From the NCBI GenBank assembly GCA_036924285.1, contig JAYKYS010000022.1, positions 868,001 to 932,000 on the forward strand: 64,000 nt of DNA. The letters are read 5' to 3'. Both the position numbers and the translations under genes were made by a program. This document shows, in pieces, positions 43,841-56,054 of this stretch (position 1 is the stretch's first letter; each line of letters opens with the position of its first letter). The notes under the pieces are model-generated. The model ran no database searches. It saw nothing but the letters and a program-made list of their open reading frames with translations, and was not told where the DNA came from. Source of the stretch: Asterella californica. Its lineage: Eukaryota > Streptophyta > Marchantiopsida > Marchantiales > Aytoniaceae.

Positions 43841-46740
43841 AATCTCCCTCGCGCGAGAACTCTCAACTGGCTGGAAAACCCGTCCCGCGCATTCACCAAT
43901 TCACAAAAGTTTGCATGGCAATCGACGTTGGATCGGCCGATGTTGGATCCATGTTGCAGGACGTGAGTACAGTCTATCGTCATAAGACTCATAACGTTTA
44001 TTACATCGTCAAAACGTTTATTACATCGATAATAGTGAAACTGCTCTGTTCGAGACGGCTGCCTGGTGCGGTGACAGCGGTTTTTTAAAGTACAAAAACC
44101 TAGATTCGTGCACCCGTCTAAACAGCCTCGGGCCAAAACTGATTATTGTGCTAATCTCGGATTACCGGCTTCGTTAATGTGGGTGCGGTTACGGCCTAAG
44201 CCATCACTGGAGGTCAGTGGCAATATGTTGACTGGCGGTCATTGCTCTGGCGCCTATTTTTTCCTGCGATAGGTAGTATCTGGAAGGGGATAAATGTTAT
44301 CGTCAATTAAGAATATTAATTACCTTCTGAAGTTTTAAGGTTTAATCGGAGAAGAACGGATAGGTCCATGGCATGAAATGGAAAGATAAAGCACTTTTGT
44401 ATGTCACTGTTTTGGATATATATACATAACATGAAATAGAGAGATAGAGTAGAGTGTTGGAATCTCTCTTTTCAATTTTATGTGTTAAATTTATTATTGT
44501 ATTACGTATTAAATTTAGAAAAAAGTGATATTTCATTCATCTTGTTGGGTCTTGTGTCCATTTGCACTTGATGGCTCATTGCTATGCGTTAAATCCGGAG
44601 TATGAGTACAGATATTATAGTGGAGAGGCATTCTGGGATATCATAGTGAACATGAGCTTGCTTTGATCAACTAGTTGAACATAATCTTGCCGTTGTTTAT
44701 TCATGCTATTGCATATATTCAACTCGTTGAATAAGCAGCCTTGTTAAAACCTTAGTCCTCGTTGAATATATACATGGCAGTTGTGTAAACGGCCGATAGC
44801 GGCATCACGACAAGCGGGAGAGGCGGATGACGAAAATACGGTGACCTGAGAGGTTAGGGCGGGCTGAAATGATAAATATATATTCTCAAACGATCAAGCC
44901 AAGGATAGCCGGGAAAGGGAAAAGCGGGGGTACGAGGGAGGAAATAGAGACGATGGATTGAAGTACTATAGTTAGATTGAAGTACTATAGTTAGATTGAG
45001 GTACTATACTAACCACTACTTGAAGTTATCCTAGTGATAGCTGCAGGACCTCACATATCAAACGTCGGGTGTTCGAGTACCAGGATGATAATAATTCCAA
45101 AAAGAGAATAATAATACAGGCAGTAATGTATGCTATCGTTTTCTTCAATACGAAGACATTAAAAATAATATAAAAGTTTAGGGGGGATATTTGGATTATT
45201 AAGCATTCCTCAAAGTACATGACGAAATATAAAAATTTAAGGAGGTATTTGGATTATGAAGTATTCTTCAAAGTACATGACGATGACATCTGATTAGTCT
45301 TCATGAAAAATAAATCATCTTCAATAATAAAGGAACAGTCTAATACAACGATCATAAAAAATAAATCATCTTCAATAATAAAAGAACAGTCTAATCAAGT
45401 CTGTAATGCATATCTAACATATTTCTCCAAAGTACATGACGATGACATCTGATTAGTCTTCATGAAAAATAAATCATCTTCAATAATAAAGGAACAGTCT
45501 AATACAAGTCTGTAATGCATATCACGAGAATTGATTACATTTAATTTATATCACTCGATCGAATCACACAAAACGTGTAAACATCACCAACGATAAATAA
45601 GTACACCCAAAACAACGTAGAACACTGAAGCCACGGAATAAATTGGTTATGATCGATAAATATGTATTGTAAAACTTTGATAGACCGCAAGAGATTTTTG
45701 TAACAATTTCAGATTTGTTACGGTGAGAAAATATAGAAAATTATATACATACATCTGCACATGGGATCATCTGTTATAAAACCTTATAAAATCGTATTTG
45801 ATGTATATTAAACCCCATGCGCAAGAAAGATTAGAACATGTATTAATGTCTTCAGAAAAACGGTGCAATTTGAGCATTAAGGTCTCGGTCTTATGCTCTC
45901 AAGAACACATCAGCCTGCTTTTCACTTATGGTTTATATCTTGCTGAGTAGCTTATTCCGAGAAGCGTTAACATATATCATCTATAAATTTATTTTATTAT
46001 AAATATTATAAATATTATATTATATTTATTATAAGATATCTATAACATTTACATGTTTTTGATAAGAGAAAACAAAATTCACTATACAAGGTCGTTGGAG
46101 ATGTTTATTCAGTCTTTTCTATATATGAATAATGTTTATAAGCAAAATGTAACAAGAGTATTAATTCATGTGATCTGAACAAGTGATGTCAATTAACTCC
46201 AGTTAAGATATGTTACTTTGATGCATATTCGATCTTTCTTATACAGGAATAATGTTTAGAAGCAAAATGTGACAAGAATATGAACCCATGTAATTTGAAC
46301 ACATTTGATTCAGTTAGAGCAAAACGCAACGTGTCCGCTATCTTAATTGATAACTAGATTTTGGATTTCAGGTAGCTTTTTGTATATTCGTCCGTAAATC
46401 AGTCAGAATTTAGACAATTGTATTGATGATTATTCTGAATATACACACTTAGAGAGATCTTGCTGCAACACTCATTGAATATATATGAAGACGTTTGTCA
46501 TTGCAATGTGACAATAATATTCTCCAATGGAGAATTTTTACATGCCGTGTTTTGTATACATACGTCTTGAGTAACATCACTCCTCGTACACTCAGAAATA
46601 AAGCCTCTAGAAGTGATCCATACACTTTGTACTCATATTAGAGGTTTCAAACAAATATATGTGGATTGTGAAAACCGGAAGACGAGGAAGGATTTAGATC
46701 CTAATAAATCATTAAGCCTCATCCCGATAAATCATAAATC
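43841..46740. repeat. AT-rich gene-free DNA with local duplications
   Basis: No gene is recognised. Tandem copies of an 18-19 bp GATTGAAGTACTATAGTTA unit lie at about 44956-45011. A CAAAGTACATGACGATGACA segment with about 80 bp of following sequence is duplicated at about 45270 and 45430, with a partial copy at about 45352. A segment of about 70 bp containing AATAATGTTTATAAGCAAAA recurs about 119 bp later (46110-46300). Confidence 0.6.
45025..45090 (+). other. tRNA-like sequence, possible SINE head
   Basis: TAGTGATAGCTG (45032-45043) resembles a Pol III A box and GTGTTCGAGTACC (45069-45081) a B box at a tRNA-like distance. TTATCCT/AGGAT-GATAA at the edges could form an imperfect acceptor stem. 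It does not fold cleanly as a tRNA, so at best it is a tRNA-derived SINE relic. Confidence 0.25.
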
Positions 46741-49700
46741 ATATCGCAGGATATTCAGGTGTGCTTATTCACCTCAGGTCCAAATGGTATCAGGTCTCTG
46801 CACTTCAGTGTGTTGTGCGTGTAAAATTTTTTCTTTGTTTTATTGCATTCCGCAGCGCCCATACTAAGAAATAACAGCAGTGCAGCGAGAAACGAGGAAG
46901 TTTGAGTGGGCCTTGTTGTGTTGAGTCCAAATTCATTCGAATTTGAAGAGAAGAAAAAATAGTGAAAATTTCTTCTCGCTTCACGAAGATAACGTACAGA
47001 CTGGAAATGATTTTGCTCTGGTTCCAACAGAACACATAGTACTGAAATGTATTTCTTGCTTCCAAAGACGATACAAATCTTTCCCCGTCGGTACAACGGG
47101 GGAGGTACTTCTATCACTGAAAACATGTTCAGTTCAGCGATCTCGTGAGAAGAACCGTACAGTTCTCTCCTCGCTGTTCATGTGTAGCAGCGATGAACAG
47201 TCATGCAACAACTAGAGCTTTGAAAAACAATAACGCGAATGGAAAGCAGAGACATAAGGAGCAGCGTCCAATCGCCGACGAAGAGCAATAGACGATGGAC
47301 AGAGGCAGTCATCGTCTCGGTCCTCCATCCAACAAACCAGCGGCCCCACAAGAAAATGAAATCGAAACGAATGTCGTTGAAGAGCGACAACTTTCGAAAG
47401 AGGTGCAGGCGTAGAGCAGCGAGTCTGTGAGAAGAGCCAAAAGGAAAAATAACTAAGGTTAGTCTAAGAATACTGTCAACCAAGAGTGAACGTCTTGTGT
47501 AGAGCAACGCCCCTGCAAGAGATAGAGGCGAGAGTACGAGACGGAAGTTGCGACTACGAACAGTCCAAGCCGAAGAAAACGACGTTAATACCTAAAAAAA
47601 CAAAGCCAAGACTCATTTGAAAAATGACAATCGTCAAATATATAATAATGTCTGGCGTATAACACCGTCTCTGCAAGAAGAAGAGTCGAGAAAAAAAAAC
47701 CTAGGAGAGGAGACGAAAGATGCGGTTTCGAAGCGAAGATGAAAGATCACATTTATAAGAAAAGAAAGTGGGCTTTGCCTAGACTGCTATGAGTCAACAG
47801 TCATCGAGAAAAATAAAACGATCAGTTTTTTCTCCGCCGATCGACAACAATTGTTCGTTGGGGGGGCTTATTCGCAGAGGTGGAAAAGGAGAGAGTTGAC
47901 TCCTTGATATCAAGAAATCTTGTCGTGTGTAGGAGATACAAAGTACCCTATGAAGTTACAAGGGAATATGCAAAGGATTTGACTCCATGTAAGTAATTAG
48001 AACAAGAGATCTGTTATTTCCTTCTTTCTCCAAATCAAACCAGCAAATGAAAACAATTCAACGTTGGGTTTATGTAGAGTAGCAGGAGAATGCAACGAGC
48101 GTGTACAAAGAAGCCAAACGGTCAGAGACAAACTGTGTAAAGAGACTCGAAAGGTTCGAGATCCAAGTTCCAATATGACCATAAAATATAATATGGTCCA
48201 AGAATCTGCAGCGGCCAATGCAACCCCGACGATGAATGACTACATACCAGAAGCAAATTCAAAAGTAATCAATCGCTTCTCTCCCTTCTATGCCCCACAA
48301 CCACAACCAAAGCCAAATTTTCAAACAAGAAGCAGGAGAAAAAGAACAAACATGAAGCCAATGATCGACCTGTTCGGTCGGATAATGAGGAGCTCCAGCC
48401 TCGTCACTCATGAAGGACAAATCCCCTAGCACTAGCACCATTATTTCTCATCTAGTCAAGTAGCAACGGATTGATTGAGCAGAGAATAACCAAACTCAAC
48501 CTGAGGAGTAAATGACAACCCCCCATAGAGACGGAAGGAAACAAAAGAAGAATCACCCTCGCCGAGTCAAGGCTAGAACCAAATCCTATTTAACCTAAAG
48601 AACAACAGCAGCAACTTTTTCCAACTTGGTGTGCTTATTAAACCTTATGTTCGCAATTGCACTGCAAGTGTAACTTTGAAATAACTCTTACAACGCATGT
48701 CCAAAGCTCCAAAGTAGTTTGATTTCCAAACGTGCAATATTGACAGATGACACGCTTAGATATCGTACTGTATCTTCTTAACAGCTTACATGTTGCAATG
48801 GTTCAGGTTACATTTATATACAGTAAAGTCCATAATGGAAAATATATGCTCGAAGAGGCTATTGTAAATCCAAGTAACGTTCTTTTTTACACCTGAATTA
48901 TTTTTATCATATGTGTGTATGTCAAGAAAAGGTCACGAAAATCCTTTCGGACTGTTACTAAGCAAGGAAAATTAATGACATAAGTGGGTATAAATATAAA
49001 TTTATATAACGTATGCAGGCTTGTTCTTTACAAGCATATATGTGTTATTTTCACATGTTAGAAGGACGTGAATCTAATCTATATGCATCCTCCTAAATTT
49101 ATAACTTCCTTGCATATATATTCACATGTATGATAATCTTCAAAGCACTAAAGTATATTTTCTAATTTTCTCACCCATGAGAATCGAGAAGTTATAACGT
49201 TTATGATAAAAAAGCATGCTCAATCAACTTCTAGAACTTTCATTGTCTTCTTTTTCGTCAAAGAAAGTGTCATCATTAAATGGAAAATCTAGACTAAATT
49301 ATGATTGAAAATTAAATATATTTGTAAACATTAAATGATGATTAGTCTTACCGTGGCGAGATCGTGCAGAGATAGCCAACTTCATAGATGTTACATAATA
49401 CTTATGAGACTGTCTTGAAATGAAAATAATATACAAGTTTAGATTTTAAATGAAACCGGTTGGTGATTTATATTATAGATCACAAAAGATAAATACATCT
49501 TCTGAAGTTAGGAAGGATAAATCCAACTATTTTTCTGGAATATGTTCTATGATGCAAATGTTATAAAATCATAACACGTTTTAGATTTTAAACTTCTCTT
49601 GCTCTTACATATGAGAATTCATTATATATTTAGTGGAATAACGTCTAAAAACTTAAGACTATTCCAAACTAAACTCATGGCAAGTTATAAAACCACTCCA

Positions 49701-49900
49701 AAATTTGAAATGTATCTAACTATTTTTGAAACTAGAAATTATCATTGCAATAGTCTTTCCTCTCTTTTTTAGACAAGAGTAAAAGATCATTATTCTATAC
49801 ATTGTCGTCTTGTGGATCGGCTTATGCTTGAAAGTTGAATTTCAGGATTTTACATTATTATTTCAAAGACATCTATGAAGTAAAATGGTAACTTTTATCT
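46741..49900. other. Gene-poor segment with purine-rich, less AT-rich part
   Basis: 46.75-48.6 kb is richer in G and purines than its flanks and has small hairpins (CCCCGT/ACGGGG at about 47083-47101; CTGTTCAT/ATGAACAG at about 47174-47200), but no recognised protein. A 121-codon frame at 48064-48429 is low-complexity and unsupported. From 48.6 kb the sequence is AT-rich with nothing recognised. Confidence 0.4.
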
Positions 49901-49919
49901 ACTTTTGAATCTTTATTCT

Positions 49920-51480
49920 CATAGCACCAACTGGTAGAGCTCATTGTAAATTCTCATGAACATTTCATTTATTGCGTTTGGACGCTTAATGATGAAGTTA
50001 TGAGACTCGACAAATGAGAAAAATAAACTAGATTTTAGCTTGTTGATGCTGATTGGGCAGTTCTTGACGTTATACTAAAGGTGCAAGAGGACTGTTTACT
50101 GATAATATGGGATAATTTCACATACAGTGAACTGACATAAGAGGTGCTTAAGAGGTCAATTTGTGCTTGCAACTTATTGATAGATGGTTTGGGAGATTGG
50201 GAGGTCCAGTACATGCACGCAATATGTCATTTGGGTTTCATATATGTACATGATACGGAGAGGATTAGACAGTTCATGAAGAGATGGATCGTGTGGTGTG
50301 TTCTGAGAGAAATTGAGACATAAAGAGAGATGATTGGAGTGTTGTAGTTGCTTGCGAAGAAGAGTTGGACCGTTTGAGCCGTTCTGAAGTCCAAACTTGC
50401 TGTCCTTGGGTCCATCAAGATCAAAACATAATGTTCCACTGAAGACAACTTCAACTTTCATTGGGCAGTTCCAGAGATGTGAGAGAGATTGACTCGTAAG
50501 GAAGAAAGTTTTCATCAATTTTTGTTCACTTGCGACTTGAGGTTATTTTGTTCTTCACGGTCGATGGACTAAGCTTTTTGTTCTTAGTGCTAATGAGATC
50601 AAAGAGTCCTCATTTACTTATAGGAGAAGATTGTACGTGGATTGGATTGTTGTGTTGACGTGGCGATGAAAATTGAACTACAAAGAATCAATTTACGTCA
50701 AGTTTGCTTCTTGAGATCAAATTTCTATACTTCTCGAGAGGAACTCCAAATTGCTCGTTTGGGGTCTCATTGGATTCAAGATAGTAAAATCTATTTACGG
50801 GAGGAGAGGAATCTCATATGAGCAGTTTGTTTTGCATGTGTGAGTGATTTTATATCATAGAGAGGAGGTTTGGGAGGTTCTGTTATCTACGAGTGAATGT
50901 TGGAGATATCTTGTCTGTTGGAGGTGAGATTTGGAAGTTATTTGAGCTATCAGAGTCAAGAGAGTGGACATTTTCCATATTGGAAGATTGTTTGGAAAAG
51001 AAAAAAATCCTTAGATTGACAATTTTTGGGTTCTTCACTACATGTTTGGTGCCTACTTAAGGTTTGATACAGTTCTCGCTATATCGCTAGCTACGTGGGC
51101 TGCACTCACACACCCATTCAGGTTAAGATGATCTGACCATTGAGGAACTCAAATATTGAGTAGTAACAATGGTGTAGTTTTGATTTTTTTAACGTCGATA
51201 GAGTTGCATTATTTATATTGCTAGCGACTTGGGTTGCTCTCACAATCGTCATTTGGGTTAAGGTGATATGACTAGTGGTGTACTGAGCAAATAGCATCGA
51301 TATGACAACGATATTACGGATATAGAGGTTATATAGTGTATTCGAGAGTTTGGGTGACAAAATGTTGTTATGAAACTATTTGTTAGTAGAAAGACGTTTC
51401 TCTTGTTTTCAGTCACGCTTCGACGGTTCTTGTCTTAGGTTTGGGTTCAGAGATTGATTTGGGGACTTGTTTGCAATTTA
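49920..51480 (+). repeat. Dispersed repeat family R1, diverged second long copy
   Basis: It aligns in order with 37.2-38.6 kb, starting with GGTAGAGCTCATTGTAAATT and TTTATTGCGTTTGGACGC. It continues through the CATGAAGAGATGGATCG block to CTCCAAATTGCTCGTTTGG and CTTAGGTTTGGGTTCAGAG near 51.44 kb. It is more AT-rich than the 37-kb copy, consistent with older, C-to-T-decayed DNA, and has only one 157-bp-type unit. Confidence 0.7.
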
Positions 51481-53500
51481 GAAACGACTTATGTTAGTCT
51501 TTCAATCTTATCAATGTATTCACTAAAAGTATACAATCTCGTGTGTATATCTCAAACTTGAATACTCTAGAAAAACATATCTAAATATACATTCTCCTAT
51601 GTTCAGTATTCTATTCTAGTAGTTTGAAAAATCTAGAATTTTAATCCAAATGTCTATAAACGATATTGAAATGTCTAAATGTTATGTTCAATATCAATAT
51701 AGATACGTCCAATAAGTATACGGTATTATATGTCATATATATACATAATAAGTGTATATTTATAATTTAATTATTTAAAATGACTATTTAAAAATGATTA
51801 TTTAAACATTCTTGTGTGAAATTGAATATTTGAACAACTCAATTCTACTTTTGAAGTTACGAAATCTTATGCATCCATTCAATTAATTATAAATAAATAT
51901 TTGAGAATCTTTGATTTTATTTCTGAATTGATGAAAATATACATAAAAACTGAATATTTAAAATAAAATCATTTCTGTTCTCGAAGTTAAAAAAGTTATA
52001 GATATAATTTGAATATGTAAGAGAAATTGTAATTTCTCTTACATACATTTTCTATTTTTGAAATTGAAATAGCTACATATACATTCAATTTTTCATTTTG
52101 AAAATTACGTATGCATTGTCTTGTGTGTAACTGAATATTTGAGATTTTATTACACATGGATTTTGTTCTCAAAGTTACAGAAAACTATGTTTGAATACAT
52201 GCATAATGGGACTGAATCTATGCAATATAACCTCATACACGTATCTTTAATTCTGCACCTATGTGTCTTCGAGATTCCATAGTGATTTTAGTTTTTCTTT
52301 ACATCCGATGTTACATAAACTTCGAGTATTTATTCATCTGTAAATTTACTTTCGATGTTCAACTACAAAATATTTTCAACAGTAAAATTTATTCGGAATG
52401 TAGTTGAATATTCAGATTATTTATAAAAGTAAACAAGTATTTACAGTCTCAAATTAGATTAACAATTGATATAAGTATGTGTAACTTAATATTTGAAAAA
52501 CTTTGATTCTTTATAACAAACAGAAAAATTATACATACATTCACTGGACAATACAAACTTTAACTTTATTATATCAAAAGAATAAAGTTTATTCTTTACA
52601 ATAAAATATATGAAGAAGAGTAAACTGATGTAAAAGTGATTTTTACATCAGTTTTTCACTTCTTGCGATCAAACTTTTTATGTGGTTTTGCGAGAGGAGC
52701 TCCAAACAGATAGTTTGGAGTCTCGTTGGGTTCAAATTAGTCAAAAAGATAAAACTGATGTAAAAATCACTCTCTTGTGACTCAAATTCACTCACCACAT
52801 ACAACATATACACTTTCCTGATGTATAAATAACTCAGAAACGCGTAGTTCTGCACTCCATTTATGAGTTTTCTAATCACTTTTCCACGTTTCATAGAACA
52901 ACTAATAACTAACATTTAGATTATAATTTTAATTTTCATTATAATTTAATTTAAAATATATATATATAATAATTAAAATATTTCTTATAACATAAAGAGA
53001 ACAAAACTTCACGAGAATCGATCGAGAATGGTTATTCAACTCTTCCATCTTTTGATGGAGGAGGTAAAGATTCAAGAGTTTACTTTATTATCTAAAGCTT
53101 TAGATAATAAATTAATATATAAATAGTTTCGAGTTTTTAGCAACACAGCAGTCTATTCATGCCTTATGGTTTATATCAGGGTCTCTTCACATTTCCAGAC
53201 ATGAGGGAACAATAAATAGTTATAAAATATATTAATTTTTATCTATTTGATATAAAATTTTATTTAACATATAAAAATTTCCCTGATAAAAGCCAGCGAA
53301 CAAAAGTTCCTATAAGTTCATCGAGAATGCATATTAGTCTTTAACATTCTTGCTAGAAAATAATAATACAAACTATTAATAGTGTTAGGAATCACCTCCC
53401 GCTCTACTGCAAAATGGCTAAAAAACAAAAAGATATATTTTTAAATTGTCCCTTAATTGGTCATATACCAAAATCTAACATGGTTTAGATTTAGTTCTAA
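51481..53500. repeat. Very AT-rich block: degenerate array, palindromes and an R1 fragment
   Basis: Variants of GTGTAACTGAATATTTGAG followed by a TCTCGAAGTTACAAAA-type block recur from about 51815 to 52540. Perfect or near-perfect palindromes lie at 52017-52042 (12-bp stem), 52569-52589, 52626-52654 (11-bp stem) and 53084-53111 (28 bp, no loop). 52660-52760 is a third plus-strand piece of R1 with the CTCCAAAC/GTTTGGAG hairpin. No gene is recognised. Confidence 0.6.
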
Positions 53501-53831
53501 TCGAGAATGAGGAGAAGATTAACCTTTTCATTTACGATTTGGAAAGGGAAGTGGGGCGGGAACTAGAATATTCTAAATTCGTCTTACTATTGCGAGAAGA
53601 ACCTCGACGTTCGTTTTGTTCAATCCTCGGTGAGGAGAACGCGTGCCCAGTACTTCGCGAATTGCACTCAATTCTGCTCATTTCAACGAGTGTATTGTAT
53701 ATGATAAGGTGTTTACCGAAAATCTTGTGCAGTGACAAGATGTGTCTGCTGCGGACACGAGGAGAGTCGTGGTGTTTCTGGTGCGAGCGGAATGTCTGAG
53801 AGGTTGGGCTCTAATAAGGAGAACCGGCGCC

Positions 53832-56054
53832 ATGGTCAAGGCCAAGGAGCCGGTGGCCGAGCAGTGGTATCCGCTGAATTTGGGATCTACCTGTCAGGAT
53901 GATGCGACTACTCGTTTCTATTCCTTGCGATGTGAGTTTTCTACAGAATGATACGTTGTTTCTTCGTCCCTGTTAAGTACAGGATCTCTGCTTCTAGGGC
54001 ATGCGTAAGTCGTGTAACTGAGCGAGGCAAGTTTGGTAAACATGTTTGGAGGAACTTGGCTTGCTCTAGAGGTTTACAGTCTTTCAGACTGTTTTCTTGT
54101 TCCATACCTGACATCGGGCTATTCGACGTGCTACTCTGGTCCAGTAAGAATTCCAAGTTCACTGAAGGTTTTGGACATGGTTTAAAACTTTTATCTTCAG
54201 ATTTTTGAGATGGAGTTTGTCTTGATGCAGATGAGTTCAAACCAGCATCCATCGACGTCTCCAGGCCAGGAACTCTTCACAATAGTACCGAGAATAAAGT
54301 GACAGTGGAATTCTTCAATAACCAGGCTGGGAAATCAAAGGTTGGATTTCAAGGCAACAGTGAGGAGTGTAAGGAACTAGATGCGGTGCTCTTTTTCGAT
54401 GGGAAGTCTTTTCGTTTGGAGCGAATGCATAGGGCGGTGAAGAGCCTACGACATATCAGGCAACCAGGGGAGTCCTCTGCCGCTGCTCAGGGACTGAATT
54501 TGAAGGATAATGATCCTGATGAGGATGCCAACGGTAACGGCGTGGAGCGAATATCTACTTCTCTAGTTGCCGAGAAATCGCTGAAAAAGCCACCTGTTGC
54601 ACCGGTAAGAGCACTTCTCTTTATGTTTACAAATAGTTGCACCTGATACGTTCGTCTGATTCGTACTTGCTGTTTGAGTGATAGGCGGATTGATATAGTG
54701 GTGCTGTTATAGAGTAGCATGCTAAAGTTTATGGTCTCGCGTATCCAAGCTTAACGCAGAGTGTATCAGTACTGATTAAAGCAACGGAGCACGTGCCGCG
54801 AGGGAAAGGATATTTGTTGGCTTATGTAGGCTTCATCGCCTTTGAGTTATATCTTTCCTCCGCACTGAGATAATTATTTTGATTTGCTCGTGCTTCGGTC
54901 GTAATGCTTCTCGTTAGGTTCTTAAGCTCGTATACTTTCTGGAAGTCTAGAACCTGCCGCCTGTGCATGGAATTCATGCCGACAAGTACCCACTGGTAAA
55001 GTATGATTAGATCCGTAGTAGAGTTGATACTGCAAAGTCGGTAACAGGCTTCTGGCGGTCCTTCATCTTTCGGTGGTGTTTGATCTTTATCCGTCATATC
55101 GCTGTGCTGGTGAAGCTGGGGACTCTTAACCCTTCTGGATGGAAGAGCGTTCCTGAATTTGCTAGTTCTCAGGAGTTTTCTTGTCGCTGAATCCAAATTG
55201 GGGGACGAATTTTCCTAGCCTCGCACTAGTTTTGGTATGTTTGGAGATACGATATATTCTGTGGTCCCTTCCCTTATGTATGTTAGGAGTGCAGGTTTAC
55301 CTCTTTGTTCACCTGCAGCTGCAGTTTTCTAGCCTGGCTCTTTCAGATTTAGCTGATGCGTGTAATGCATCGATGTCGTCTGTGAGCAGATTCAGCGTGA
55401 GAAGATAGAGTCAGAAGAGATATTACCTGCGCCGACCAAACCTGATCCACCAGGTTCAGTTTTTCTCCAATCATGTGTTCTTAGTTTAAAGTTTGAGAGC
55501 TAGAGTGTGGTTTAGGAAGATTTAGTAGCTTGTTTGCACAAAAGAGCTCGAGTCCTAATTCTTTAACTGACTGGGATTCCTGCTTCCATGGAGCAGCAGG
55601 TAAAAAGAAAACCAACAAAAAGCCCCCAGCAGAACCGAAGACCAAGAACAAGAAATCCGCCTCACCAGCTGCTCCTGCTTCTCCTCCCGAGAAAAAGAGA
55701 GAGAGAGAACCTTCGCCCGTTAACGTAGATATAGACGATGAGAAAGAATATGAATCCCCAGCGAAAAAGGCGACTCCGGAAGAAGAACTAGAAGTCGAGG
55801 AGTTGGTAGAGGAGCTCAGCGAGTATGAGGAAGTAGATATTAGTGAGGATGAAGAAGATAAAACGGGAGTCGATCAAACTGCAGCATCATTGAGGGCCCA
55901 AGCAGCTGCAGGTGCGGAGCAAGTTAAGGCAAGCTCAAGCTCCAGCAGTAGCGGAAGTGGTAGTTCTGGAAGCGGCAGTGGCAGCAGTAGTAGTGATAGT
56001 GGTAGTGACGAGGAAGACTCTGCCAGCTCTGCGGATGACGGTGATGATATCTGA
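53832..56054 (+). CDS. EAF: ELL-associated factor (EAF) homologue, complete, four exons
   Basis: EAF proteins bind ELL in super-elongation-type complexes and stimulate RNA polymerase II elongation in the nucleus. Exons read by eye: 53832-53931, 54231-54604, 55390-55453, 55600-56054. Phases agree and the sum is 993 nt (330 residues plus stop). The N-terminal EAF domain is clear: WYPLNLGSTCQDD, ATTRFYSLR, then across the first intron YEFKPASID, VTVEFFNNQAGK, AVLFFDGKSFRLERMHRAVK. The third exon gives REKIESEE. The last exon has a Lys/Pro-rich linker, acidic stretches (EEELEVEELVEELSEYEE) and a terminal Ser/Gly/Asp-rich tract like the acidic Ser-rich transactivation tail of animal EAF1/2. The start ATG (CGCCATGG context) is the natural domain start; a 5' UTR exon may lie at 53.5-53.8 kb. 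No lesion is seen, so it is probably functional. Confidence 0.9.

Noticed and set aside
45025..45090. Functional tRNA gene
   Set aside because: The A and B boxes are mismatched and the acceptor stem has an internal insertion, so at most a SINE relic.
48064..48429. 121-codon ORF in the purine-rich island
   Set aside because: Low-complexity Lys/Arg/Pro composition with no motif; both strands are open over parts of it.
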